A stretch of 64,000 nucleotides of DNA. Source: Leptotrichia hongkongensis (GTDB lineage: Bacteria > Fusobacteriota > Fusobacteriia > Fusobacteriales > Leptotrichiaceae). Below the pieces are notes generated by a model. The model saw only the letters and a list, made by a program, of their open reading frames with translations. It did no database searches and was not told the origin of the DNA. Positions 36,687 through 44,973 of this stretch are shown one piece after another; position 1 is the first letter of the stretch, and each line of letters begins with the position of its first letter. The stretch lies in the NCBI RefSeq assembly GCF_007990635.1, contig NZ_AP019846.1, forward strand, positions 1,798,001 through 1,862,000, read 5' to 3'. The translations under genes and the position numbers were made by a program.

Positions 36687-36716
36687 TTGACAAATTATTG
36701 AAATATATGATATACT
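36687..36716 (+). promoter_or_regulatory. Promoter of the tRNA-Ser/Ser/Arg cluster
   Basis: TTGACA, 18-base spacer, TATACT, ending 15 bases before the first tRNA. Confidence 0.7.
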
Positions 36717-36731
36717 AACTGAGTAACGTAT

Positions 36732-36818
36732 GGGTGGATGTCCGAACGGCTAAGGGACCGGTCTTGAAAACCGGCGAAATCGCAAGATGTCTGGGTTCGA
36801 ATCCCAGTTCACCCGCCA
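36732..36818 (+). tRNA. tRNA-Ser (anticodon TGA)
   Basis: 87 nt. Acceptor GGGTGGA/TTCACCC, anticodon loop CTTGAAA, variable arm GCGAAATCGC, TTCGAAT T-loop, encoded CCA. Confidence 0.95.
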
Positions 36819-36836
36819 TTTAAAATTTATACTTTT

Positions 36837-36930
36837 GGAGAAGTGGCAGAGAGGCCGAATGCGCTCCCCTGCTAAGGGAGTATCCGAGCTAAAACTTGGA
36901 TCGAGGGTTCAAATCCCTCCTTCTCCGCCA
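36837..36930 (+). tRNA. tRNA-Ser (anticodon GCT)
   Basis: 94 nt. Acceptor GGAGAAG/CTTCTCC, anticodon loop CTGCTAA, long variable arm, TTCAAAT T-loop, encoded CCA. Confidence 0.95.
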
Positions 36931-36957
36931 TTTTTTTTTAGTAAATTTATTAATAAT

Positions 36958-37034
<77 letters not shown>

Positions 37035-37116
37035 TTTTTATATAAAGACATTGATATTAAACTAATTTCTGATTAATCATAAATTAGTGATATTTATCTA
37101 ATATTACTATAAATTT

Positions 37117-37143
37117 ATCGTACTTAAAGTGCGATTTTTTTTT
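37117..37143 (+). terminator. Terminator of the tRNA cluster
   Basis: ATCGTAC/GTGCGAT stem (one G-U) followed by nine T. Confidence 0.75.
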
Positions 37144-37217
37144 GTTAAAAAAATTAGGTATTAAAAAAATAACGAGAATAAGCTGTTAAGAACAAATTAT
37201 TTTCGTTAGAGATTTAA

Positions 37218-37367
37218 TTAAATACGTAAAATATTAGAAAAAACATCAAACTCACGATTACAAAAAACTTTGATAATCTTTATGAGTAACCCAAAAATAA
37301 GTGATATTGTTATGACATATATAATAAGAATGAAAATAAATGAACAACAGAAAAATTTTATATTCAA
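37218..37367 (-). CDS. Candidate small membrane protein (49 residues, TTG start)
   Basis: A strong GGAGG at 37374-37378 sits 6 bases from a TTG that opens a 49-codon frame: IKFFCCSFIFILIIYVITIS, then LIFGLLIKIIKVFCNREFDV, SNILRI, stop. One long hydrophobic helix is followed by a basic/acidic tail. A TATAAT (minus strand, 37394-37399) inside an inverted repeat lies just upstream. No homology is recognised. The good ribosome site, membrane helix and promoter are the evidence; the TTG start lowers confidence. Confidence 0.4.
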   Translation of the reverse strand: MNIKFFCCSFIFILIIYVITISLIFGLLIKIIKVFCNREFDVFSNILRI

Positions 37368-37383
37368 ATATTTCCTCCTTCGT

Positions 37384-37414
37384 GTTTGAATGAATTATAT
37401 CTATGTATTCAAAC
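37384..37414. promoter_or_regulatory. Inverted repeat over a TATAAT box
   Basis: GTTTGAAT (37384-37391) and ATTCAAAC (37407-37414) flank a minus-strand TATAAT, directly ahead of the small ORF at 37218-37367. Its position suggests an operator. Confidence 0.4.
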
Positions 37415-37460
37415 GAAATATTTCAAAAAAATTTATAAATTTAAAATAATATATGTTGAG

Positions 37461-37489
37461 TCAGATGAGTATTTTTTCATCTGATTTTT
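37461..37489 (+). terminator. Orphan rightward terminator
   Basis: TCAGATGA/TCATCTGA perfect stem followed by TTTTT. No plus-strand gene is visible between it and the tRNA terminator. Confidence 0.65.
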
Positions 37490-37692
37490 CATTAATAAAT
37501 ATTATATACAACATAGTAAATATCCAACGTTGAATCTTTAATTTTGTAGTCCAACACTAGTCCAATTGACAAGGTAAATGGTTATTTTCCCAAACTTTTA
37601 AAAAGATATAGTAAAATTATATCAATTTTAACAATTTTAAAAAAATTATCTCAAAATACCGTATTATTTGGCTTAGTAGGAAGAATAGCTAT

Positions 37693-37725
37693 AAAAAAAT
37701 ATGCTACCCTTGTGATAGCATATTT
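37693..37725 (-). terminator. Orphan leftward terminator
   Basis: AAATATGCTA/TAGCATATTT perfect 10-bp stem; the minus strand continues with T. Between it and the porin terminator (about 480 bases) only a repeat element is recognised. Confidence 0.6.
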
Positions 37726-37910
37726 AAAAAGGAGTTTTGAAGAAAAAAGTTTTCACTTTTTCTATTGGTCAGATATAATTATACATTATAATCCTTATGA
37801 TATTTATTGTAATGCCTTAGTTTTAGATTTGTTAAAAAGAATTATACTTAAACTTTACTTTGCACATCCTATAATACTTAATTTATTTCTTTTATCTATC
37901 TGTTTAATAG

Positions 37911-38015
37911 TATAGTAAAACTAGTTTAAAACAGAACTCAAAAATTATGACTATTCTACTCAAACCCTAAATTATATAATTTCTATCAGTTCAATTTTAA
38001 ATGGGTTCGAGTATA
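37911..38015 (-). repeat. ~105-bp MITE-like element, copy 3 (inverted)
   Basis: TATAGTAAAAC at the left and GTTCGAGTATA at the right: the family in reverse orientation, in a 1.2-kb gene-poor stretch between tRNA-Arg and the porin gene. Confidence 0.85.
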
Positions 38016-38202
38016 TCTAAATTATCTTTTACACAATTTATACTACTCTCTCTTTTAAAAATGAAAATTATATATGACATTATTCATTATTTAAATAAAA
38101 AAAAACAATTAAAACTGCTTTTTATAAAATTAGATAAATACTATAAAGTTTAATTTATACTTTTAAATAGAATTTTGTATAGCATCATATTTATATTAAA
38201 CT

Positions 38203-38227
38203 CAAAAAGCTGGATTTACATCCAGCT
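38203..38227 (-). terminator. Terminator of the porin gene
   Basis: AGCTGGAT/ATCCAGCT stem followed by TTTTT on the minus strand. Confidence 0.85.
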
Positions 38228-38261
38228 CCTTTTAAGTTATTTTTATATGAATTATTAGTGA

Positions 38262-39365
38262 TTATTTAACTTCTAAACCAACTTTTAATCCAGCTCTTAA
38301 TTCATTATATTCTCTTGTATATTTATCGTTGTTGAAGTAACGTCCATCGTTATAAACACCTTTAACAGTTTCTTTGTTAACAACTCTGTATTTAACTTCA
38401 GGGTTTACAGTCAATGTTCCTACTGGCAAATCAATACCTTTTTTGTATCCTAATCCAGTCCATACTGAGAAGTTGTTTTGGAATCCATGTCTAGCAGTTT
38501 GTCTTTCCCATTCATTTTCAGCATTGATTAATCCATAGAATCCTGCTAAATCAGGAGTTTTATATGTTAACCCTGCAACATAGTCTAAATAAACAGTAGA
38601 TTTTGCATCTTTTCCTGTTTCAGATAATTTACCTTTTGCATCTCTTAATTTATTAGTTAAACCAACGTTATAGTTTAAAGTTCCGATTCCATTATCAAAA
38701 ATTTGTCCGTTATTTTCTAAAGCAAAGTTGATTCCCCATCCAGATACTTTTCCTTTTGTGAAATCATTTCCGCTCCATGCGTTATCTGCACTTTTGTTTC
38801 CTGATTGATCGAAGTAAACTAATTGAGTTGTTGCATCAAAGTTATGTCCGAAGAAGTTAATTCCAAATGATGGTCCTACATAAATTTCATTTGATGTTCC
38901 TCTATGTCCTGAGTATCTACCAGTACCACTTGTATTTTTATTTTTCCATCCTAAAGTCCATTTATTAGTCCAAGAACCTAATGTAATATCTCTATATAAT
39001 TCAATATTATTTTCCCAAGTTTGAGATTTGTCATAAGTTCCTTTTGTACCTGTTTTAGTTTCATAATCAAAATCATTTTTGTATCTATCTTGATCATTTT
39101 GGAATTCAAATTTTAATCCTAAGTCTCCTTCATCTACTAAATGTAAATCTCCACCAAAGATATTTCTCCATCTAGTTCTATCTTTATTTGCTCCTTTGAA
39201 TCCTGCGATTCCTAATCCATTTCCTGTATTTTCTTTTTTGTCTGTATACCCTTGTCTCAATTCTGTAGAGAAATGGATTTCTTTTACTGTATCTTGGTCT
39301 TGATCAGCTAAAGCTAGACTAGATACGCTTAATACTAATGCTAATACTCCTAATACTTTTTTCAT
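38262..39365 (-). CDS. Outer-membrane beta-barrel porin (FomA-like)
   Basis: 367 residues from the chosen start. A signal peptide MKKVLGVLALVLSVSSLALA is followed by alternating amphipathic strands rich in Gly/Asn/Tyr/Trp (GDLGLKFEFQNDQ, TNKWTLGWKNKNTSG, LRAGLKVGLEVK) ending in a strand, as expected for a fusobacterial porin barrel. It should form a general diffusion channel. An upstream in-frame start would add 10 residues, but GGAGG is spaced correctly for the ATG at 39365. It has a good promoter and terminator, so it is a single, probably highly expressed gene. Confidence 0.8.
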   Translation of the reverse strand: MKKVLGVLALVLSVSSLALADQDQDTVKEIHFSTELRQGYTDKKENTGNGLGIAGFKGANKDRTRWRNIFGGDLHLVDEGDLGLKFEFQNDQDRYKNDFDYETKTGTKGTYDKSQTWENNIELYRDITLGSWTNKWTLGWKNKNTSGTGRYSGHRGTSNEIYVGPSFGINFFGHNFDATTQLVYFDQSGNKSADNAWSGNDFTKGKVSGWGINFALENNGQIFDNGIGTLNYNVGLTNKLRDAKGKLSETGKDAKSTVYLDYVAGLTYKTPDLAGFYGLINAENEWERQTARHGFQNNFSVWTGLGYKKGIDLPVGTLTVNPEVKYRVVNKETVKGVYNDGRYFNNDKYTREYNELRAGLKVGLEVK

Positions 39366-39421
39366 TGTTTTTCCTCCTAAAAATAATTTTAACAAATATA
39401 TATCTTAACAATTCACAGTTA

Positions 39422-39450
39422 ATTTTAGCATAATAATATGAATTTGTAAA
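39422..39450 (-). promoter_or_regulatory. Porin promoter
   Basis: On the minus strand TTTACA, 17-base spacer, TAAAAT, about 57 bases before the porin ATG. The rest of the 570-base gap to tuf is A/T-rich with only a terminator recognised. Confidence 0.65.
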
Positions 39451-39786
39451 GTTTTTTTTTAAAAAGTGCATTTGTAAAGTAAAACAATATTTAATAAAGA
39501 AACTAAAATCAATTTTTAAAAAGTTATTTATATACTATAAAAAGCACTTTAAAATAAAATATGAAACTGTATTTATTTACAATAAAACTAAAGATAAAAA
39601 CCTGAATTTTAGTAAATAAAAAAATTGATATAATCATGCTTTTTAAATTTAAAGTCATACTTTTGTAATAAAAAATTTTTGAATGTAAGATATATAAGTT
39701 ATTAATATGAAATTTTATAATTAATTTCAAAATTTCATCATATAATTAATTCTATGTTAAGTATACCCTATAATCTCAAAAAAAAC

Positions 39787-39837
39787 AATAGCACTATGAT
39801 AAATTTATAAAAAACTTTTTATTTACCAAGTGCTATT
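39787..39837 (-). terminator. Terminator of tuf
   Basis: AATAGCACT/AGTGCTATT stem with a 33-base loop; the minus strand then reads G followed by eight T. Confidence 0.65.
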
Positions 39838-39939
39838 TGATTATATTTTACTTATAACTATTTTAATTTTCAAATAAATTATCAAAAATTTTAAATAATT
39901 ATTTTTATTTTTATCTTTAAGAAAGTTCCTTACAGAAAA

Positions 39940-41124
39940 CTATTTAGTAATAGTTGCTACTACTCCTGAAGCTACTGTTCTTCCACCTTCTCTTATCGCA
40001 AATCTTAATCCTTCTTCCATTGCGATTGGGTGAATTAGTTCAACTGTCATTTCAATGTTGTCTCCAGGCATTACCATTTCTACACCTTCTGGCAAGTTTA
40101 CTTCTCCTGTAATGTCAGTCGTTCTGAAGTAGAATTGTGGTTTGTATCCTGTGAAGAATGGTGTATGTCTTCCTCCTTCATCTTTTGTCAATACGTATAC
40201 TTCTGACTTGAATCCTGTATGTGGATTGATTGTTCCTGGTTTTGCAAGTACTTGTCCTCTTTCCACTTCTTCTTTCTTAGTTCCTCTTAACAATGCTCCA
40301 ATGTTGTCTCCAGCTTGTCCTGAATCCAATAATTTTCTGAACATTTCTACTCCTGTTACAGTAGTTTTTGTTGTTGGCTTGATTCCTACGATTTCTACTT
40401 CTTCACCAACATTGATTACTCCTCTTTCTACTCTTCCTGTTACAACTGTTCCTCTTCCTGTTATTGTGAACACGTCTTCAATCGGCATTAGGAATGCTTG
40501 GTCTACTGGTCTTTCTGGTGTTGGAATGTAGTCATCAACTGCATCCATTAATTCCATGATTCTGTCTACCCATTGAGCTTCTCCATTTAATGCTCCTAAT
40601 GAAGACCCTTTGATTACTGGTACATCATCTCCAGGGAATCCGTATTCTGTAAGTAATTCTCTTACTTCCATTTCTACTAGTTCTAATAATTCTTCGTCAT
40701 CTACCATGTCAACTTTGTTCAAGTAAACTACGATGTAAGGTACTCCAACCTGTCTTGCAAGTAGGATATGCTCTCTTGTTTGAGGCATAGGACCGTCAGC
40801 TGCTGATACTACTAAGATAGCACCATCCATTTGAGCTGCTCCTGTAATCATGTTTTTTACGTAGTCCGCATGCCCTGGACAGTCAACGTGGGCATAGTGT
40901 CTTTTTTCTGTTTCATACTCAATGTGAGCTGTGTTGATTGTAATCCCTCTTTCTCTTTCTTCAGGCGCTTGGTCAATGTTTTCAAAATCAACTTTTTCAG
41001 CTAGCCCTTTTTCAGCCAATACTTTTGAAATTGCTGCTGTTGTTGTTGTTTTCCCGTGGTCAACGTGACCTATTGTTCCTACGTTTACGTGTGGTTTGCT
41101 TCTCTCGAATTTAGCTTTTGCCAT
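39940..41124 (-). CDS. tuf: Elongation factor Tu
   Basis: 394 residues. GTPase motifs are complete: GHVDHGKT (P-loop, 19-26), the switch [15 protein letters not shown], and NKVD. The C-terminal domains end [13 protein letters not shown]. It delivers aminoacyl-tRNA to the ribosome. It is monocistronic here with its own promoter, away from fusA and rpsL, suggesting a separate or second tuf copy. Codon use is visibly more C/G-ending than in its neighbours, as usual for a highly expressed gene. Confidence 0.98.
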   Translation of the reverse strand: MAKAKFERSKPHVNVGTIGHVDHGKTTTTAAISKVLAEKGLAEKVDFENIDQAPEERERGITINTAHIEYETEKRHYAHVDCPGHADYVKNMITGAAQMDGAILVVSAADGPMPQTREHILLARQVGVPYIVVYLNKVDMVDDEELLELVEMEVRELLTEYGFPGDDVPVIKGSSLGALNGEAQWVDRIMELMDAVDDYIPTPERPVDQAFLMPIEDVFTITGRGTVVTGRVERGVINVGEEVEIVGIKPTTKTTVTGVEMFRKLLDSGQAGDNIGALLRGTKKEEVERGQVLAKPGTINPHTGFKSEVYVLTKDEGGRHTPFFTGYKPQFYFRTTDITGEVNLPEGVEMVMPGDNIEMTVELIHPIAMEEGLRFAIREGGRTVASGVVATITK

Positions 41125-41186
41125 TTTAATTTTTCCTCCATTTATTTTGATTTTTTGTTTTTTAATAATTTATCTTTATCATTTTG

Positions 41187-41215
41187 ATTATATCATATTT
41201 AAAAAATAATTGCAA
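41187..41215 (-). promoter_or_regulatory. tuf promoter
   Basis: On the minus strand TTGCAA, 17-base spacer, TATAAT. Confidence 0.7.
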
Positions 41216-41242
41216 GCACGTAAAATTAGTCAAAAAATAAAA

Positions 41243-41271
41243 TTGCACAAATTAATTAAAATTGGTATAAT
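41243..41271 (+). promoter_or_regulatory. Thioredoxin gene promoter
   Basis: TTGCAC, 17-base spacer, TATAAT, 39 bases before the trx ATG and back to back with the tuf promoter. Confidence 0.7.
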
Positions 41272-41310
41272 AACTGAAAATATAATTTTATTAAAATATG
41301 AGGTGAAAAT

Positions 41311-41628
41311 ATGAGTAAAATCATTAATTATGCTGGCGAAGACTTTGATAATGAAATAATTTTACAAACTGGACTTACACTTATAGATTTTTATGCTATC
41401 TGGTGCGGACCTTGTCAAATGCTTGAAAAGGTTATTAGCGAAGTAGCTGACAATTCTGAGTGCAAGATTGTCAAAGTTGATGTTGACGATTATCCTGAAT
41501 TTGGAACCAAATTTAAAATAAGAGGATTGCCTATGCTTATTTTATTTAAGGATGGGAAAATTGTAGAAACTTTAAATGGTTTTCAAACTTTTGATGAGAT
41601 TATGGAAAAAATCAATTTACATAATTAA
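41311..41628 (+). CDS. trxA: Thioredoxin
   Basis: 105 residues, a single thioredoxin fold. Active site W31-C32-G-P-C35 in DFYAIWCGPCQMLEKV and the cis-proline in IRGLPMLILFKDG are present. It is a general disulfide reductase in the cytosol; it could also serve the AhpC system. Followed 72 bases on by galE. Confidence 0.95.
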   Translation: MSKIINYAGEDFDNEIILQTGLTLIDFYAIWCGPCQMLEKVISEVADNSECKIVKVDVDDYPEFGTKFKIRGLPMLILFKDGKIVETLNGFQTFDEIMEKINLHN

Positions 41629-41700
41629 TTAGGTAATTTTAAAATTTGACTAAAATAATATAAAAAATTAAAAATTTTTAGAAAGAAGGTAGATATTTTT

Positions 41701-42720
41701 ATGAAAACAATTTTAGTGCCAGGAGGAGCTGGATATATTGGTTCCCATACAGTTTTAGATTTAATAAAGAAAGGATTTAATCCAATAATAGTAGATGATT
41801 TTAGCAATTCAAGCAAAAAAGTTATTACAATTTTAGAAGAACTTGCTGGAACAAAAATATCTTTTTATGAACTGGATATAAAAAATAAAGAAGGATTGAG
41901 AAAAATCTTTAGTGAAAATAAAATTGATGCTGTAATTAACTTTGCAGGGTTTAAGGCAGTTGGAGAATCTGTGGAAAAACCACTTATGTACTATGAAAAT
42001 AATTTATTTGGTATGATTACTTTACTTGAAATGATGAAAGAATTTAATGTAAAAAATATTGTATTCAGTTCTTCAGCTACAGTTTACGGTATTCCTGAAA
42101 AAATGCCTTTAGTTGAAGGTGATCCAATGGGTGCAACAAATCCTTATGGACGAACAAAACTTATGATTGAAAATATTTTAGTTGATTTAGCAACTTCTGA
42201 TGATTCTTGGAATATTATTGCCCTTAGATATTTTAACCCATTAGGAGCTCATGAAAGCGGAAGAATCGGAGAAGATCCAAACGGTATTCCAAACAACCTT
42301 GCCCCTTACATAACTCAAGTTGCAGTAGGAAAATTAGAAAAACTGCATGTTTTCGGAAATGATTACGATACACCTGATGGGACTTGTATAAGGGACTTTA
42401 TTCACGTAAATGACTTAGCAGCAGGGCATTCAGCCGCTATAAATTATTTGTTTAGTGGAAACATTGGATTTGAAGCAATAAATTTAGGAAGTGAAAAAGG
42501 TTACAGCGTCCTTGAAATTCTAAAAAACTTTGAAAAAGCCGTTGGAAAAACTATTCCATATGTAATTGACGGCCGTAGAGCAGGAGATATTGCCGTTTCC
42601 TATGCCGATGCCTCAAAAGCTAAAAAATTATTAAACTGGGAAGCAAAATACACTATCGAAGATATGTGCAGAGATTTTTGGAACTGGCAGAAAAAAAATC
42701 CAAATGGATTTGAAGACTAA
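41701..42720 (+). CDS. galE: UDP-glucose 4-epimerase
   Basis: 339 residues. NAD-binding GGAGYIGSH at 8-16, catalytic S124/S125 region in VFSSSATVYG, Y149 and K153 in NPYGRTK. FNPLGAHESGRIGEDPNGIP and the C-terminal NWQKKNPNGF are classic GalE. It interconverts UDP-glucose and UDP-galactose for sugar use and surface glycans. No gal operon accompanies it. Confidence 0.95.
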   Translation: MKTILVPGGAGYIGSHTVLDLIKKGFNPIIVDDFSNSSKKVITILEELAGTKISFYELDIKNKEGLRKIFSENKIDAVINFAGFKAVGESVEKPLMYYENNLFGMITLLEMMKEFNVKNIVFSSSATVYGIPEKMPLVEGDPMGATNPYGRTKLMIENILVDLATSDDSWNIIALRYFNPLGAHESGRIGEDPNGIPNNLAPYITQVAVGKLEKLHVFGNDYDTPDGTCIRDFIHVNDLAAGHSAAINYLFSGNIGFEAINLGSEKGYSVLEILKNFEKAVGKTIPYVIDGRRAGDIAVSYADASKAKKLLNWEAKYTIEDMCRDFWNWQKKNPNGFED

Positions 42721-42855
42721 TTTTTTATAAAGGGCTAAAAAATTAAAAAATAATAATTCTAATTTCAAGTTAACTATTTTTAAAAGTAAAAAATATAATG
42801 ATTTACAGTTTTATAACAATAATAAATAAAAAATATTGTACAAGGAGAATTTAGA

Positions 42856-43469
42856 ATGAAAAAATTATTTTTGATGTTTATGTTATTAACGCCATTTACA
42901 ATAGCAGATGAAAGAGCAGAAATTTTTATAAGTCCTAGTTATGGGAGTTATAGAGGGCAGAAAAAAAATGATTTTAATCAAGAAGTAAAAAATGTAATAG
43001 GAAGAGCGGAGTTAAAATTTCATTTGAAAGAAGACAGCCATTTATTGATGATTCCGGAGCAGGAATTGGAGCAGGGATAGTATACAATGCTTTAAAAGTC
43101 AAAGGAAATGGTATAAAAAGCAGTTCAGGAAGTTTAATTTCAGTTCCACTTTATATGACATTAGGAACTGGGCTAGATAATGGAATATACACTAAAGTTT
43201 TATTCGGTCTGGCATTTTCAAACGGAAATGTGAAATGGACTGATAAAAATGGTGGTCACGGAGAAATAAAGGCGGCCCCAATAAATGGGTATGGAGGTAT
43301 TGGTATTGGAGTTCAAAAAGATAAATTTTCGGTTGGAATAAGTGCTGTAACAGCGCCTAGATTAAAAAGAAGTTACTCTAGTCCTACTAAAAAATATAGA
43401 GATAAAATTTCAGATGGTTTAATTTCACTAGAATTCGGATATAATCCAAATTCAAATAAACAAAAATAG
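42856..43469 (+). pseudogene. Small outer-membrane barrel protein, one frameshift
   Basis: A signal peptide (KKLFLMFMLLTPFTIA) and short strand-forming segments (AEIFISPSYGSYRG) precede a break near 43023. Adding a T to CATTTG gives HFERRQPFIDDSGAGIGAGI and continues to 43469 with GLDNGIYTKVLFGLAFSNGN, GYGGIGIGVQKDKFSVGIS and LISLEFGYNPNS, about 205 residues. The glycine/aromatic strand pattern and its length suggest an 8-stranded surface barrel. Function unknown. The M29 peptidase gene follows 21 bases later. Confidence 0.65.
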
Positions 43470-43490
43470 TTTGAAAGGAGAAAAATAAAA

Positions 43491-44726
43491 ATGAACAACT
43501 TTGAAGAAAAATTAAGTAAATATGCAGAAGTAATTGTAAAAATTGGGGCAAATGTACAGAAAGGGCAGAAAGTATGGGTAAACTGTACAACTGATGCTTT
43601 GCCATTAGTCTATAAGGTTACAGAATTAGCTTATCAAGCGGGAGCAAGTGATGTTCACGTAAAATTGACAGATGATAAATTATCAAGACTTCATGCTGAA
43701 TATCAATCAAAAGAAGTCTATTCACACATCCCACAATGGGCAATTGACGAAAGAAATGATTATCTTGACAATAATGTCGTATTTATCCACATTTTAAGCA
43801 GTTCTCCAAATTTATTTGCTGGAATTGATGCTGAAAAACTGGGAGCATTGACAAAAAATTCAGGAGAAGCCTATAAACATTACAGAACTTGCATTATGAC
43901 AGATGTAAATTCATGGACAATTGCTAGCTATCCTTCGGCAGATTGGGCAAAACTTGTATTCCCAGATGAAGAAAATACTGACATTGCACAGGAAAAACTG
44001 CTTGACGCAATATTAAAGACTGTAAGAGTTGATAAAGCTGATTCTGTTAAGGCTTGGGAAGAACATAGGCAAAACTTGACTGAAAAAGCTGAATTTTTAA
44101 ATAATAAAAACTTTGTGGCACTTCATTATACTTCAAAAGGTACTGACTTGACAGTAGGACTTCCTAAAAATCACATTTGGGTAGCTGCTGGAAGTAAAAA
44201 TGCCAAAGGGGCGGATTTCTTGCCAAATATGCCGACAGAAGAAGTATTTACAGCTGGAGATAGAGACCGTGTAGATGGTTATGTTTCAAATAAAAAGCCA
44301 CTTTCTTATCAAGGGAATATCATTGATAACTTTAAATTGACTTTTAAAGATGGAAAAGTTGTGGATTTTGAAGCGGAGCAAGGATATGAGATTTTGAAGC
44401 AGCTGCTTGATACTGATGAAGGTTCGAGAAGAATTGGAGAAGTTGCCCTTGTGCCGAATGACTCCCCTATTTCTAACTCTGGGCTTCTTTATTATCAGAC
44501 ATTATTTGATGAAAACGCCTCAAACCATCTGGCATTGGGTGCAGCATACCCAACTACTCTAAAAGATGGGACAAAAATGACTGAAGAAGAATTAGAAAAA
44601 GCTCACATTAATCAGTCTATTTCCCACGTTGACTTTATGATTGGTGATGCGGAAATGGATATTGATGGAATTTTGGAAGATGGGACAAGAGTTCCTGTAT
44701 TTAGAAAAGGAAATTGGGCATTTTAA
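43491..44726 (+). CDS. M29 family metallo-aminopeptidase
   Basis: 411 residues, the standard M29 length. FEEKLSKYAEVIVKIGANVQ and KGQKVWVNC at the start, the metal-ligand regions NMPTEEVFTAGDRDRVDGYV, FEAEQGYEILKQLLDTDEGS-RRIGEVALVP, ASNHLALGAAYP, and the C-terminal SHVDFMIGDAEMDIDG are diagnostic. It trims N-terminal residues from peptides in the cytosol. It ends in a bidirectional terminator. Confidence 0.95.
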   Translation: MNNFEEKLSKYAEVIVKIGANVQKGQKVWVNCTTDALPLVYKVTELAYQAGASDVHVKLTDDKLSRLHAEYQSKEVYSHIPQWAIDERNDYLDNNVVFIHILSSSPNLFAGIDAEKLGALTKNSGEAYKHYRTCIMTDVNSWTIASYPSADWAKLVFPDEENTDIAQEKLLDAILKTVRVDKADSVKAWEEHRQNLTEKAEFLNNKNFVALHYTSKGTDLTVGLPKNHIWVAAGSKNAKGADFLPNMPTEEVFTAGDRDRVDGYVSNKKPLSYQGNIIDNFKLTFKDGKVVDFEAEQGYEILKQLLDTDEGSRRIGEVALVPNDSPISNSGLLYYQTLFDENASNHLALGAAYPTTLKDGTKMTEEELEKAHINQSISHVDFMIGDAEMDIDGILEDGTRVPVFRKGNWAF

Positions 44727-44737
44727 AACAAAAAAAT

Positions 44738-44768
44738 CCGTAGATTTAATAATTTCTACGGGTTTTTA
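44738..44768. terminator. Bidirectional terminator between the aminopeptidase and relA operons
   Basis: CCGTAGA/TCTACGG stem with T-runs on both strands. Confidence 0.85.
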
Positions 44769-44807
44769 TTTTATCTGTATAACAAGAAATAATTTTGCTC
44801 TAAATAT

Positions 44808-44942
44808 TTATTTCAAATAATTCAAAATAACTGCAAAAATAACAATTACAAAAAAGAAAAATAATATTTTTTTAGTAATTTTTATAAAAATTTTAAATAA
44901 AAATATTAGTATAATTATTGCGATTATTATTTTTAATTCCAT
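44808..44942 (-). CDS. Candidate small membrane protein downstream of relA (44 residues)
   Basis: MELKIIIAIIILIFLFKIFI, then KITKKILFFFFVIVIFAVIL and NYLK: two hydrophobic segments split by a basic hinge. GGGGGAG is 6 bases upstream of the ATG. It starts 31 bases after the relA stop, on the same strand, and is followed by a terminator, so it would be the last gene of the relA operon. No homology recognised. The ribosome site and operon position make it more than a chance ORF, though AT-rich DNA makes hydrophobic ORFs common. Confidence 0.45.
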   Translation of the reverse strand: MELKIIIAIIILIFLFKIFIKITKKILFFFFVIVIFAVILNYLK

Positions 44943-44973
44943 TTATAACTCCCCCTTTTTATCCTTTCACTTA

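Noticed and set aside
37712-37915. 67-codon hydrophobic ORF
   Set aside because: GTG start without a ribosome site, begins inside a terminator hairpin and ends at the first bases of a repeat element.
40142-40531. Plus-strand frame opposite tuf
   Set aside because: Antisense shadow caused by tuf codon bias.
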